Shown here: one piece after another, positions 35,857 to 46,537 of the stretch | How the letters are laid out: the number at the start of each line of letters is the position of its first letter | How positions within the stretch are numbered: position 1 is the first letter of the stretch | Origin: Platerodrilus igneus | Lineage: Eukaryota; Arthropoda; Insecta; Coleoptera; Lycidae | Direction of reading: 5' to 3' | Assembly: GCA_036346225.1 (NCBI GenBank) | Contig: JARFIW010000139.1 | Span: 1,860,001-1,924,000 of the forward strand | Length of the DNA stretch: 64,000 bases | Translations under genes and position numbers: made by a program | Notes under the pieces: generated by a model | The model's database searches: none | What the model saw: only the letters and a program-made list of their open reading frames with translations | Told to the model about the DNA's origin: nothing

Positions 35857-36225
35857 ATGGTATATTGGCGCATTCATGTAAATCGGTTGCGGAAAACTGA
35901 GCTCATATATGAATTAGAATCCCATGACTTTAATCCCGAAGATAATGCAAACAAATTACACAGGTCCGTACAGAATACGTACCTTATGGATTGTGAACAA
36001 CGATTTTATTTTATTTTCGTGGAGTCTGATTTCGCTTCCGAACTGGTAGCGGTTACAGCTGCGATCCAAGAGCTAAAAGAATCTTTGGTTACATTTAGTG
36101 GGGACAAGTCTTCGCCTGCGTTTAAGCGCATTAGCTCCTTATGGCTGCATAAGAACGACGCTGTTCTAGGATGTTTCAAACGTAGGGGAAACGTCAAGCT
36201 CATAACCAATTACTTCTTACTTTAG
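35857..36225 (+). CDS. Gag-like protein fragment, 122 residues
   Basis: ATG at 35857 has a strong context (TACCATGG). The N-terminal WRIHVNRLRKTELIYELES resembles the helix found at the start of Gag in many insect Ty3-type elements (K/R-x-ELIYEL). Residues about 60-110 (VTAAIQELKESLV, SSPAFKRISSLWLH) also fit such Gags. There is no zinc knuckle, and the frame ends at TAG. A Ser/Thr-rich segment (RVSSTPTGRSDTSSVRST) follows in another frame, so the original gag was probably longer. It would form the particle shell. Homology is judged by eye and is moderate. Confidence 0.5.
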   Translation: MVYWRIHVNRLRKTELIYELESHDFNPEDNANKLHRSVQNTYLMDCEQRFYFIFVESDFASELVAVTAAIQELKESLVTFSGDKSSPAFKRISSLWLHKNDAVLGCFKRRGNVKLITNYFLL

Positions 36226-36569
36226 CTGATCTCCGCGGCTCATTTGACACTAAAATAAAAAAATTCGCCACACTGTTACTTTATCGAAAACCACGATAGC
36301 TACCTCTAGCGCGGCACACACACTACTAGTGTCAATTTCTATGAACCTCCTCTACTTAGTTTTTAATCGGAATCTGAATCTGACCGGATTTTGCTTATAA
36401 GGTTGCTACTATTGAGGAAAATACTTTTACTTCACATGACCGAGTTGTTAGGGTTTCCTCTACGCCTACGGGTAGATCTGATACTTCTTCCGTACGTTCT
36501 ACTGTTCTTCTTCCTAGTTCTGCTTCTACTCTTCAGAAGTGACAGTAACTTCTAATTCAGTCAGAGAAG

Positions 36570-37480
36570 GTCCTAATGAAGTTCAGAAACCTGTATCTTT
36601 AATACCTGTTGCTCTTGTTGTGAAAATTTTACCTATTTCTGCTTTCTTAAATGGTTCTACTTAAGAAATTTCTGGCGTGTCGACAATAACAGCTGTAGCT
36701 GAAGTGAAAATAACTCTTAATACGGATAGAGAAGGTACTGTTGAAGTTAGTAAACCCATAGCTACACTGCCTGTCGCTGTTTTCGTCAAAGTTTTACCTG
36801 ATCCTGTTTCTTTATCTATTATTGTCAAGGAATCAGTTCCTATTGTGGCTGAAATTTTGTCTGTTCCTATTCCGTTGTCTAACATTGATAAAGTCTTACT
36901 TGATTCTACTCCTTTATCGGACATTGATGAAACGTTACCTGCTCTTACTCATTGTTCTAATGTTGACAAATTTTTTTCTAATTGTGTTTCTTTATATAAT
37001 GCTGACAAAATTCTAGTTGCTTCTGTTCTTTTAGCTAAGGTTGGCGAAATTCTAGCTGGTGTCTCTTTTTCTAAAGTTGTTGAAGTTCTCCCTGTTACTG
37101 TTTATTTTTGTAAGGTTGATGAAATCCTACCTGGTTCTGCTCATTTCATTAATGTCGATAAACTTCATTCTACTCCTTTATCTAACATTAACGAAGTTCT
37201 ACTTGATACTGTTTGTTCTTGTAATGTAGATGAAATTTAACCTGATTCTGTTTCTTTAAATACTACTGCTGAAGTGTTATCGAATTTTGCTCCTTTTCCT
37301 AAGGTTGATACTTCTACAGCTGTTTTCTGTCCTAACTGTAATACTGCTAGTCCTTTATCTAACATCAATAAAATTTTATCTGCTTCTGTCCCTTTCTCTA
37401 ACGTAACTGAAGCGTGCTCTGCTTGTGTTTCTTTTCGTAAGGTTGATTCACTTACAGCCAATATTTTTCTTTTTTACCGT
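36570..37480 (+). repeat. Degenerate 39-42 bp tandem repeat inside the LTR element
   Basis: About 15 or more diverged units of 13-14 codons follow one another. In the longest frame (36677-37240, 187 codons) each unit has an SNVDEIL-like core (PLSNIDKVLLDS, PLSDIDETLPAL, CSNVDKFFSN, FCKVDEILPGS). The pattern continues past the stop codon to about 37460 (PLSNINKILSAS, PFSNVTEACSA). The periodicity is clear at DNA level (GATGAAATT / CTGATTCTG blocks). Whether it is translated, perhaps as a spacer in a longer Gag, is unknown. Confidence 0.75.
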
Positions 37481-37714
37481 TAATATTCTGACAACCCATG
37501 ATGTTTCTTTTTCTACCGTTAACTTTCTTACCACCCATCCTAACAACAAACAACTTTCTTCCATAACGCGTTGTGAGTTTCATAAACTACGACTACGACT
37601 ACTACCTCCACTCTCGCCACCTCCTAAACCGCGTGCTACAACTGCTACACTTCCTGCTGTTCTTGTTTTGCAGAAAACTGCCCAAAAGAGACATGAATTA
37701 GTGTGTGCGGTCCA

Positions 37715-37800
37715 AAACATACACACAAACTTCTTACACACACCCACACACACTCAAATACTCATAGATCAACACACACACGCACGCACACGCACAAACC
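37715..37800. repeat. CA-rich low-complexity tract
   Basis: Interrupted (CA)n and CACACG runs lie in the interior of the LTR element. The surrounding 37480-38620 is T-rich, without any recognised domain. Confidence 0.85.
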
Positions 37801-38620
37801 TACTCACGCATAACTACACTGGGATTCAGTTTTAGTTTCTTTGTGCGATTCTTAAGGTTTTTTTTGTTTTGTGGTTCTTGTACTTGTTGCTTGGTATTAA
37901 GCTTTTTGGCGTTTTTTTCCTTTTTTTTTCTCGTTCCTTTCGTTCCACATTCCTCTCGTTTTTCATGTGGCTGGTGTTACTTTCTGTCGGTCTTAGTGCT
38001 GACTTGGTAAACATTTTTTCGATCCACTTCCTGTGGTATGTGCTTCTAGACCAGTTTTTCTTTTCTTCGGAAACCACGACTTAGTCAACTTTAGGCCTAG
38101 TTAGCAGTTCTTTTCTTCGGTATTTTGTTTGTTGCGATTCTTTGGAACCACAGCATGATTTTTTCTCTATCCAGCATTCTTGTTGTTCCTTGGCTTACTT
38201 TGAGGCTTGACAGTTATTGTCCCATTTTGGCTTGTACTGTTGGTTGGTTTTCTTACTCGTCCCTTTTCTTACTTTGGGTTTTTTTGCGAGAAACCAATTT
38301 CTTTTCTTGAGGTTGAAGACTTTACTGTTTCTTTACTAGAGATATCCGTTCTCCAACGACTATTCTTCATTGTTAGGCCATTCCATTTTTGTCCTCGATT
38401 ATTGCTACCTTCTACTTTTTGTTTTACTATGTCCTTTAAACTTCTTGATTTAGTCCAGTATACTTGTACTTCGAGCCGGACGAAAATTTTTTTATTGCTT
38501 TTTAAGTATTTTTTTTTTTTTTAATTTTTCTTAAGCGAACTTTTTTGTGTTTTTGTTTTGTTAGTACTATACTGCCTGCTTTTTTACTTTTGTTTTCCTA
38601 CCCCTACCTTTTAATTTTGC

Positions 38621-38630
38621 TGGGGGGGGG
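38621..38630 (+). promoter_or_regulatory. Polypurine tract
   Basis: TGGGGGGGGG lies directly before the TGTTACG start of the 3' LTR, in the position used to prime plus-strand DNA synthesis. Confidence 0.7.
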
Positions 38631-38632
38631 TT

Positions 38633-38724
38633 TGTTACGGTCACTTTCGACGGTAAATTAAAGCGCACCCTTTTTCCTCTTACATAATTCATTCACGTAG
38701 ATTCTGTTTCAATACTCCAACAAC
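38633..38724 (+). repeat. Truncated 3' LTR
   Basis: These 92 bp match 33802-33892 with few differences (both start TGTTACG and reach ATACTCCAACAA), then the similarity ends. Confidence 0.8.
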
Positions 38725-40624
38725 ATCCTGTATAGTGCATGTATGCTATACATTAACCATACATTGATGGTGGACAGGCAACGTGTTAAATAGCTCTAAC
38801 TCCCTTAGCAAGCATGTTTGGCTAACAAGATTTACGTCAAATCGATATGAAATGAATTCGAATTCTAGAATTTGCAGTTTTTTTGTTGTATAAATATCTT
38901 TGTTACAAAGCTTTATATTATTTATTATACTTCTAAGTCTGATAATAAATTAATAATCATTTGATTCTAGACCAAGCGTTAAAATGCTTTGAGTATTATT
39001 TGAAATATTTAAATTGGTAATTTTTGTCTACCCTGCAATATGTATCATAGTCTGCCGCTAATACTTAACGGATACACGTGGACGAAGCTTGCCACACATA
39101 TCACACTCCTAAGAGAAGGTACAAAATAAAACTTGGGTGTTATTGAGCTTTTTAAACGTTCTTCAAAAAAAATCATACAGCAAGGGTATATTTCGATTAG
39201 TATGCAACCCTACTCAGTCGCATAAACCCATTAAACACCAGAGGTTTTGCATAACTCGCCATTTAATTAACAAACGCCCGTAGACTCGTTGCAGCATCTT
39301 TGTCTTAAACTCAACCATTAATACCAACAGGGAGTCTTAACACAATGCCACTCTTCTGGAGCAATAATTCGGAAGTCATCTTCGTAATGCCTTTAATAAA
39401 TGGTTGCAATAGGGGAACTCTATAATCACCTGCCTTCGTTCTGCTATTTCGCATACTTATTTGACATCCGCCCTAAGCACTTTCCTGCTTTGACGTTAGT
39501 ACTTAACACTATAAGTTAAAGGCTGCAGGCAATTATCTATAAAATAAATCTAACATCTGCCTGGCAGGGAACATTGCGGCTGTATGTCTTAAGATATGTG
39601 TACAACGTTGTATTTTGCAACCCTATGCATTCATCACTACCCTTAAAATGTTACTTTTCACCCTCTTACTTTTCATCAATCGATCCTGCTGTAGGGCTGG
39701 CTTTCAATGTATGTGTTAAAACGATAAAATTGAGCAACAGCCGATATTAGCAAGTAGTACGTGAAGCTGATGAACAATAGAATATTTTAAGCAGAAAGAT
39801 AATTTTGACGTGACGTTGCTTATTTTGTATAAGCTACTACCCTCGTCACTAGTATTCATACATATCTTACACTCGGTTTGCTGTCAATGGATTATAATTA
39901 TGATCATATAGCGAGCTTAACTTTAATTTAGAATGTCAAAAGTTTCAAGCGTTTATTACAGAGAGATTTTATATGCGACGAGTAGATAGAAAATGCGTGC
40001 TCTACTCAAACTGAAATTTTACAGCTTTTTTTAGTTTAAAACGTTATATTTAAGCAAAAACGGTTGATATGTAAATAAGCTACATAACTTCTTATTTGAC
40101 TAATTAAATGTATTTATGAAAGGATCACAAACATAAATTATTAAATTTATTTTGGCAAAATTAAAATATCAAGTGATTTCAGAAACATGTTTCTATGGTG
40201 TTAGTTTGAAAGGACTATTATATTATTAGGATTAAGCACAAGGTGTAATAAAACTTTCCTGTAAATAAGAAACTCATATACTTACGTGACTACGTAGCTA
40301 GTATACAAACTCTTATTCAGAATGCAATATATTGTAAGTGTCATAACAAAATAATTCATTTTACATATTATTTTACACTGGTTATCTACCAATAGGAAAT
40401 ATTCCAGTAATGTAAAAATAGATATTCATTAATCCATAGAAAACAATAATTTTTTGTTAAAAGTTAAAGTATACTATGATGCAGTGAATATAATAGAATT
40501 CTCCTAGACTAAATTCTTCTCTCACAATTTTCAAGCAATTGTGAGGTCGACAACTTTTCGAAGTGCCATGCCTGTAAAAATGGCATTATAAAATATTTCT
40601 TTCATTATAACTCTGTTATATTTT
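38725..40624. other. Unrecognised stretch
   Basis: No gene, RNA or element was recognised. Confidence 0.45.
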
Positions 40625-40892
40625 ATATCATCATCATTAAGTTTTCAGTCTTTTAACTGGTTAGGCGCGTACCTCCATTGTTTCCTATTCTGAGCTAACC
40701 TACACATTTTCCTAAAATTCCAACAGCCTACATCTTTCACTATCTCTGTACAATAATCTAGTGTAGGTCTACCTCTACCTCTCTTTTTTCCTTTATCTGC
40801 GTCTAATATACTACGCCTTATTCCCTCATGCCTATGTATGTGTCCTATCATCCTATTTCTCCTACTTTTTTGTCTGTCCATAATATCTTTAT
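40625..40892 (-). mobile_element. LINE 3' end, part of a rearranged copy
   Basis: On the minus strand, the ORF2 C-terminus reads SRRNRMIGHIHRHEGIRRSI, KKRGRGRPTLDYCTEIVKD, CRLAQNRKQWR. It is followed by the 3' tail of ATG repeats (ATCATCATCAT at 40627-40637). It joins the inverted 5' part of the same family at about 40892/40893. Confidence 0.88.
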
Positions 40893-42090
40893 CCATTTCA
40901 AATGGACCTGCACCTTGCCGAAGTTTTAGATTACTAGAACAGGTGGAACGGCTTCCGCGTTCCAGTGATCTAAAGAGCCAAACTACAGGTTCAACTAAAT
41001 TAGTAGGGTCTTTAGTGAGGAACCAGACTAAGACAGGTCCCCGAAAGAAAGCAGCGGCTCTTTTGGTACTTAGTTTGGTAGAGACCATAGGGATTGGTAT
41101 GCCATTCTACCGTGATGTGGAAGGCAACGGGAAAAAACTACATTACCTACCAAGTACAAAGCGTACTTAAATTGTATTTAAAATGATGGCATCCTCTGAG
41201 GTAAAAGATTCCGGAGGTAAAATAGTCTCCCATTCGGATCTCCGGGAGGGGACTACGTCGGAGGATGATGTAATTGAAAACTTAGAAAAAAAATCGGGAA
41301 TATTCTGCGAGTCGGAGCGTGGAATGTCAAAAGTATGAAGCAAGTAGGTAAGCTAAAGAACTTAAAAATTGAAATGGATAGGTTAGCACTAGATATAGCA
41401 GGGATCAGTGAAGTTCGGTGGCCAGAGGCGGGAGATTTTTGGAGTGGAGACTTTAGGGTAATTCATACAGGATCAGAGGAAGGAAATTCTGGTGTGGGGA
41501 TAGTTATGCAAAAAAAGATAGGACACTGTAGAAAACTACTTACAAAAGAACGCTAGAGTACTCATGGTTAGGTTATAATCTAAACCGGTAAATACAGTAA
41601 TAATACATGTATACATGTCCACCTTCTGCCACAGTGAGGAAAAGTTAGAAGCGATCTACAAAGATATTGAAAACATACTAAGATACGTAGAAAGACATGC
41701 AAATTTAATAATTACGAGGATTTTAATGCAGTGGTAGGTTAGGATAGGTAAAAAGCGGTAGTAGGTTTATTTAGTTTAGGCACGAGAAACGACAGGAAAT
41801 AGGTTGATAGAATTTTGTGACAAAAACAATTTAACCATCACAAACACATTATTTCAACATCATGTTAGAAGACGATACACGTGGACGATGCCAGGGGATA
41901 TAGGAAGATATCAAATAGATTAGATTCTTATTAGACAACGGTTTAGGAATCAAGTACAAGACTGTAAAAGCTTTCTAGAAGCAGATATAGAAACTGACCA
42001 CAACATCGTAATTATGAAGGCCGCTCTTAAATTTCAAAATTTGGAAAAAGGAATGGAAAAAAACACTTTGACTTTGAGAAACTGAAGATA
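40893..42090 (+). pseudogene. LINE 5' leader and AP endonuclease, inverted relative to its 3' end
   Basis: The 5' leader (GACCTGCACCTTGCCGAAGT at about 40905) and the endonuclease follow: GVGAWNVKSMKQVGK-type start near 41320, LALDIAGISEVRWPEAGDFW (catalytic-fold motif with the conserved Glu), GVGIVMQKKIG, then in other frames FCDKNNLTITNTLFQH, RRRYTWTMPGDIGRYQID, RQRFRNQVQDC, ETDHNIVIM. The last contains the DH pair of AP endonucleases. Several frameshifts and stops interrupt it. It ends near the EN/RT linker (FDFEKLK) at about 42090. The enzyme would nick target DNA. The family is one of the insect elements often mis-annotated as craniofacial development protein 2-like. Confidence 0.88.
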
Positions 42091-44581
42091 TATATATTGT
42101 ATTGGTTTTAAAGGGTTAAATTTAGGTATGAACAAGGCAATTTCAAACACCCTGTATAGAGGATACAACCATAATTTACGTGCAAAATTTATTTCATTTA
42201 GTTAAGTGAAAGTAACAAGTTTTACCATAATATAACAAGTAGGGATTAAAATTTAATAGGTTCGTAAAGAAAATAAATTGTATAAGCCAATGGAAGTTAT
42301 TAATTAATGTAAATGAGTTTAATTGAAAGGGTTATAACGTCTAATACGCATAAGAGCATGAAAAATCGATAATACCAAGGCGAAAAGCTTTACTAACAAA
42401 CGAACAGACGTTGAATATAAATTACCTTTAAACGCAAACTTGTACCGTGTCAAATTTTCATGGCCCGTTTTAATAAATTCTCAACCAGGGTAGGAATAAA
42501 TACTCAGTGGAAAACGCCACAAGTATAAGGTATAAACGTTACCAACATTGTAAATAGATTATTCCCCACGAACGCAGGAAATAACAGGTCGATAAAAGCT
42601 GATTCTTGAAGAGTACCTTGACAGATGTAGTCGGTTAAAATAAAAACTTCGTGCCGTAATAGCACGACAATGTTGTTTTGGAGGTAGAGATATCCGAAGA
42701 TCAGATACGGAAATCTTCGGAAAAAGAAAAAAAATTTACGACAAGCAACGTAAACAAAAATACTTACTTAAATCTCTGCAACCTGGAATGAGAACGACGA
42801 TCTCGTGCTATCTGAAAATTTAATCACACCTAAACATGTTCAAACTAGGGCTTCGTTAGAGCCTAGTCACTTTATCACAAAAAATTATAAAAAAAATCCA
42901 CTAGTCAAAATTATTGTTCAAAAAAACTTTTAACTTTAACACCAATAATGCTTTTCTTCAAAACTACAATTTCATATTGATAAACTGTTTGCTTCTGTAG
43001 GACAATTACTGTTGACTTTAAAGAAAGAAAATTTTACAACTTAAAAATTTTCTATTGATTTCTTAAAAAAAATTTCTATGTACATCGTTTATATAAACTT
43101 ATCTATATGGAGACTTTCGAAATAGTTTTGTTATTACAGTTTAATAGAAATCTCTACACATTCGTGGAATGATTTTTTTATATTTATTATTTAGTTACAT
43201 AAATTACTTCAGTTCTCCACAAGAACTATATGATTTTCATTTTATATTACAGTGATTTCATGCTACTAGAATAGGATCCTGTTCAGTGTACAAGAAACAA
43301 ATTACATATTCAAAAAAAATTCGCAGGTTATGGCTCTATAGTTTTAATAGTTATCTCTAATAAACTCAAAGGTCTAAGAAAAATACTTGTTGTCGACATT
43401 GAACTATACTTCAGGTGTACTAAGACAATGGGTTTTAGCCAATGCTTCGGCGAACAATTCTTATCATATTATGTGTTTTGTAAAGCAAACCTTCTACTAC
43501 AACTTTGTAACTTCAAACATAATCTTACAAAAATACCTTGAAAATATTAAGGTCAAATATGCCTTATCCAAATACTAAATTTTCAAACTAAATTTTATTT
43601 GAAGCAAATTAATTGAGCTATAAACTTTTGCAAAAATATCAAGAATTAATTTTAAATAAACTTGTGTATAGTTACTTCGAAAATTGTTTCTGTTTTTTAA
43701 ATAAAAGTTTCTTCGGAATAGTATAGGTATAAAAATGGAGGATGACTCACCGCTGGCTATCCGTTTGTCTGCCAGTTTTCTTTCTTTTAAAGATCTTTTT
43801 TTAAACATCTGCGTCCCTACTCTTATCGTTGAACGTGGCTGATGCAGGGGTCCGGAGTTGACCTTCATTCAAACCAATCCCATGTGGGGGTTTCCACTTT
43901 CCTGCCTAGCAACAATTGAAGCGGCCTTCCAATTTTGTGCTTGCCTTAGGATTAACGATTGTTTTTTTTCTTATAATACATAATTTCCATTGTTTAATAA
44001 CGTGTTACTTGAATTTAACATTTTAGAACTCGGAAATTAAATTGTCTCCATATTCCATATTTAATATTTTAATCCTTAAAACTCTAAACTAATAAAAAAA
44101 ACTTGCGCTGAAATCAAACGAGAGAATAGAATTTTTGAGGTACGTTTGCGAAATATTTTCTTACCGTAAAAAAATATATTTACAATCATGTTAGGTCGAT
44201 GTTGCCATCAAAACTAAACTTATGAAATTCGTTGACTACACTTGACCCTTCTTTGGGGCGGCATGTTTAATTAAAAACCTGCAGGTCCTGGATAATACTG
44301 GTTTTCGGACTACATCTCATATCAAAATGGGTTTTTCCACGAGGCGATGTTAGCTATTCCAGCATGCGCCGAGAGGGGGAATATTGAATCAAGATACAAG
44401 CAAATAGAAGCTCACTTAAAGTTTACTTGGGCTATTCTAATGTAGATGGCGTACTGTGTATGAATTCATAATAAAAGGTTTCAATAGAAATTTGATATTT
44501 ATTGTCAAGGTGTATTGAATAAAATTGTATATTTGAATAACAGAAAATCGTAATTGTTACAAGATATACAAAGCCATTGAA
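42091..44581. other. Unrecognised stretch
   Basis: There are no supported genes. Short open frames at 43387-43868 have no motifs. Confidence 0.45.
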
Positions 44582-44875
44582 TGGGAAATTATTCACAAAT
44601 GCAGGAAAACTGAAGAACAATGAATTGATGAAAAGTGCAAAGAGATACAAACTAAGATGGAAATAGGAAAAACAGACGAAGCGTACAAACTAATTAGAAT
44701 GAATTTTAGAGATATAAAACCGTATAGCAAAAATATTAGAGACGCAAGAGGAAACGTCATTATAGAACATGCAGAGAAAATGGTTAGATGGCAGGAATAT
44801 ATAGGGAATTTATATGCAGGAGAAGAACTAACAGTATTAGAACAGGAATCAGACATTGAAAATGATGACTTGGGA
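44582..44875 (+). pseudogene. LINE fragment, linker between EN and RT
   Basis: IIHKCRKTEEQ, EKCKEIQTKMEIGKTDEAYK, KNIRDARGNVIIEHAEKMVR and WQEYIGNLYAGEEL match the linker of the same LINE family: the charged helix before RT, with the RDxxGxxIxE...RWxEY pattern. The continuation into RT is broken here; RT of the same family resumes at 47807. Confidence 0.75.
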
Positions 44876-45102
44876 TGTCCTATACTTTTTTATCTACTCC
44901 TTTGTTCCAACGTTTCAGTAATCAGCTACCTGAAATTTAAGCAGACCTGGCTTCCCCACAGAAAGTAACCGTCAGTAAGGCGTGTGCGTGTGTGTGTGGA
45001 CGCGCGCGCTTGAGGGCATGTGCTATGATTTTGTGTGTGAGGGTTGTGTGTATGTGTGTTATGTGTGTGATGTTGATGTCCGTCTTAAGTTCCCCCTCTA
45101 AG

Positions 45103-45215
45103 ACCAGGACCATCGGCAGCTGTATATCCCTGTCGTCCAGGAAGAAGGCTCAACGAACATTGCTTTGTCAGTCCGGACCATCGGCAGCCGGAAATCCAGA
45201 TGTTGAAAAGGCAAT
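45103..45215 (+). other. Exon-like unit 1 of the GT array
   Basis: A pyrimidine tract and AG precede it, and GTAAGTGTG follows it. It is 113 nt from the last AG, one base shorter than units 2 and 3, because the acceptor reads CTAAGA instead of TTAGAA. The frame gives PGPSAAVYPCRPGRRLNEH and ends QPEIQMLKRQ without a stop. Confidence 0.4.
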
Positions 45216-45248
45216 GTAAGTGTGTGAATAAGCGTGTGTGTTTGTAAG

Positions 45249-45279
<31 letters not shown>

Positions 45280-45343
45280 TGTGAGGGTTGTGTGTATGTG
45301 TTGTGTATGTGATGTTGGTATCCGTGTTACGTTCCCCCTTTAG

Positions 45344-45457
45344 AACCAGGACCATCGGAAGCCGGATATCCCAATCGTCAAGGAGAAACGCTCAGCGTAT
45401 ATTGCCTTATTACTCCAGACCATAAGCAGCCGGAAATCCAGATGTTGAAAAGAAAAT
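45344..45457 (+). other. Exon-like unit 2 of the GT array
   Basis: It lies between GTTCCCCCTTTAG and GTAAGTGTG and is exactly 114 nt (38 codons, phase 1 at both ends). The frame gives PGPSEAGYPNRQGETLSVYC and ends QPEIQMLKRK without a stop. The alternative frame RTRTIGS has a stop here. Confidence 0.45.
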
Positions 45458-45709
45458 GTAAGTGTGTGAATAGGCATTTGTGTTTGTAAGGTGTGTGTGT
45501 GTGTGGGTGTGGGTGTGTGTGCGTGTGAGTGTGCGTGTGCGTGTGCGTGTGCGTGTGCGTGTGCGTGTGCGTGTGCGTGTGCGTGTGCGTGTGCGTGTGC
45601 GTGTGCGTGAGCGTATGCGTGTGCGTGTGCGTGTATGTGTGTGTATGAGCATTGTGTGTATGTGTGTTGTGTATGTGATGTTGGTATCCGTGTTACGTTT
45701 CCCCTTTAG

Positions 45710-45823
45710 GACCAGGACCATTGGAAGCCGGATATCCCAGTCGTCAAGGAGGAACGCTCAACAAATATTGCCTTATCTATCCGGACCAGCCGCAGCCGGA
45801 AATCCAGATGTTCAAAAGGCAGT
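45710..45823 (+). other. Exon-like unit 3 of the GT array
   Basis: It lies between GTTTCCCCTTTAG and GTAAGTGTG and is exactly 114 nt (phase 1 at both ends). The frame gives PGPLEAGYPSRQGGTLNKYC and ends QPEIQMFKRQ. All three units share the YP, the single Cys and a dibasic KR near the end. The family is unknown. Confidence 0.45.
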
Positions 45824-46045
45824 GTAAGTGTGTGAATAGATTGTGTTTGTAAAGTGTGTGAGTGTGTGTATGTGCGCGGGCTTGAGGGCGTGTGCTATGT
45901 GTGTGTTATGTGTGTGTGTGTATGTGGGTGAGGGTTGTGTGTATGTGTGTAAGTGTTTGAATGGTGTTTTGTGTTTGTACAATGTTTGAGATGTGTTTTG
46001 TGTGTTTATGTGTGTATGTGTGTGCGTGAAGTGTGTTTGAAATGT

Positions 46046-46537
46046 TTGCCCAGGTTACCAAAAGGTTGGATTGAATTGGTATAATTTTGTACATGTTTGA
46101 ACTTATATTATTACATAAAAAATTAGGTTCTTTCAGGGGAAAGGATTTGTTTGCTGTATTATTTGCCTCAGGTATGTGTAAGTTTGGTTCTTAAAATTTA
46201 GCGTTAGTAAAAAAAAAGAACTGCCCTATTCTACTACTTATGGTAAACTTATACTACTACTGTTAGTTATTATATGTTAGAGATGGGGTTGCTAATATGT
46301 AGAAGCATGCAAATTCTACATGTCAGGGGGTTGGATTGTTTCAAAGTCGGGTTGATGCTTTGATCTTGTTGCTTCTGGTCGTCAAGAGCGGAGCTCTTGG
46401 AATTCCAGGAGATCAGTCTCCGGTCTCCGAATCAGAGCCTCGGTCCGAGGAGAGGTGATACTTTTATGTCTCTGTCCGGGTAGTTTTGTTTGTGTCTTTT
46501 ATCCGTCAAGATAACGTTGGTGCATGAGTGCCGTGGT
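46046..46537 (-). other. Probable 3' region of the R1-like element, with small palindromes
   Basis: No coding frame is seen. At 46385-46460 several short perfect palindromes stand close together (AGAGC-GGAGCTCT-like, GGAGATCAGTCTCC, CCTCGGTCCGAGG), a GC-rich contrast with the surroundings. By position this follows the stop of the minus-strand LINE ORF and may be its 3' UTR. Confidence 0.4.

Larger units (their letters stand above)
33802..38724 (+). mobile_element. LTR retrotransposon without visible pol (non-autonomous)
   Basis: The parts occur in canonical order: 5' LTR (33802-35200), primer binding site (35208-35226), gag-like ORF (35857-36225), repeat-rich low-complexity interior, G-rich polypurine tract (38621-38630) and the start of a 3' LTR (38633-38724) that matches 33802-33892. 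The interior is only about 3.4 kb and I find no protease, RT, RNase H or integrase motif in any frame. It therefore looks like a large non-autonomous derivative that used enzymes from a related element. The 3' LTR similarity stops after 92 bp, so it is truncated or rearranged. Confidence 0.75.
44975..46045 (+). repeat. GT-rich array with repeated cores
   Basis: Long (GT)n, GTGTAT and (GTGCGT)n stretches (the hexamer run is at about 45535-45632) separate three copies of a non-repetitive core near 45069, 45311 and 45677. Flanking phrases such as CTTGAGGGC(G/A)TGTGCTATG and TGAGGGTTGTGTGTATG also recur (about 45010 and 45880), so whole units duplicated and the GT parts then changed length. All long frames through the GT parts are artefacts. 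Confidence 0.92.

Noticed and set aside
37425..37835. 136-codon frame with Pro- and Thr-rich end
   Set aside because: It reads through CA-rich low-complexity sequence in the LTR element; no domain is present.
33802..38724. Interpretation of the 91-92 bp direct repeats as complete short LTRs (TRIM-like)
   Set aside because: They have TG...CA ends, but no PBS follows 33892, whereas an LTR-type end plus PBS is present at 35200-35226. No target duplication flanks the short repeats.
45410..45827. Long Arg/Thr and Arg/Val frames on both strands
   Set aside because: They are produced by the (GTGCGT)n repeat and lack any coding signature outside the repeated cores.
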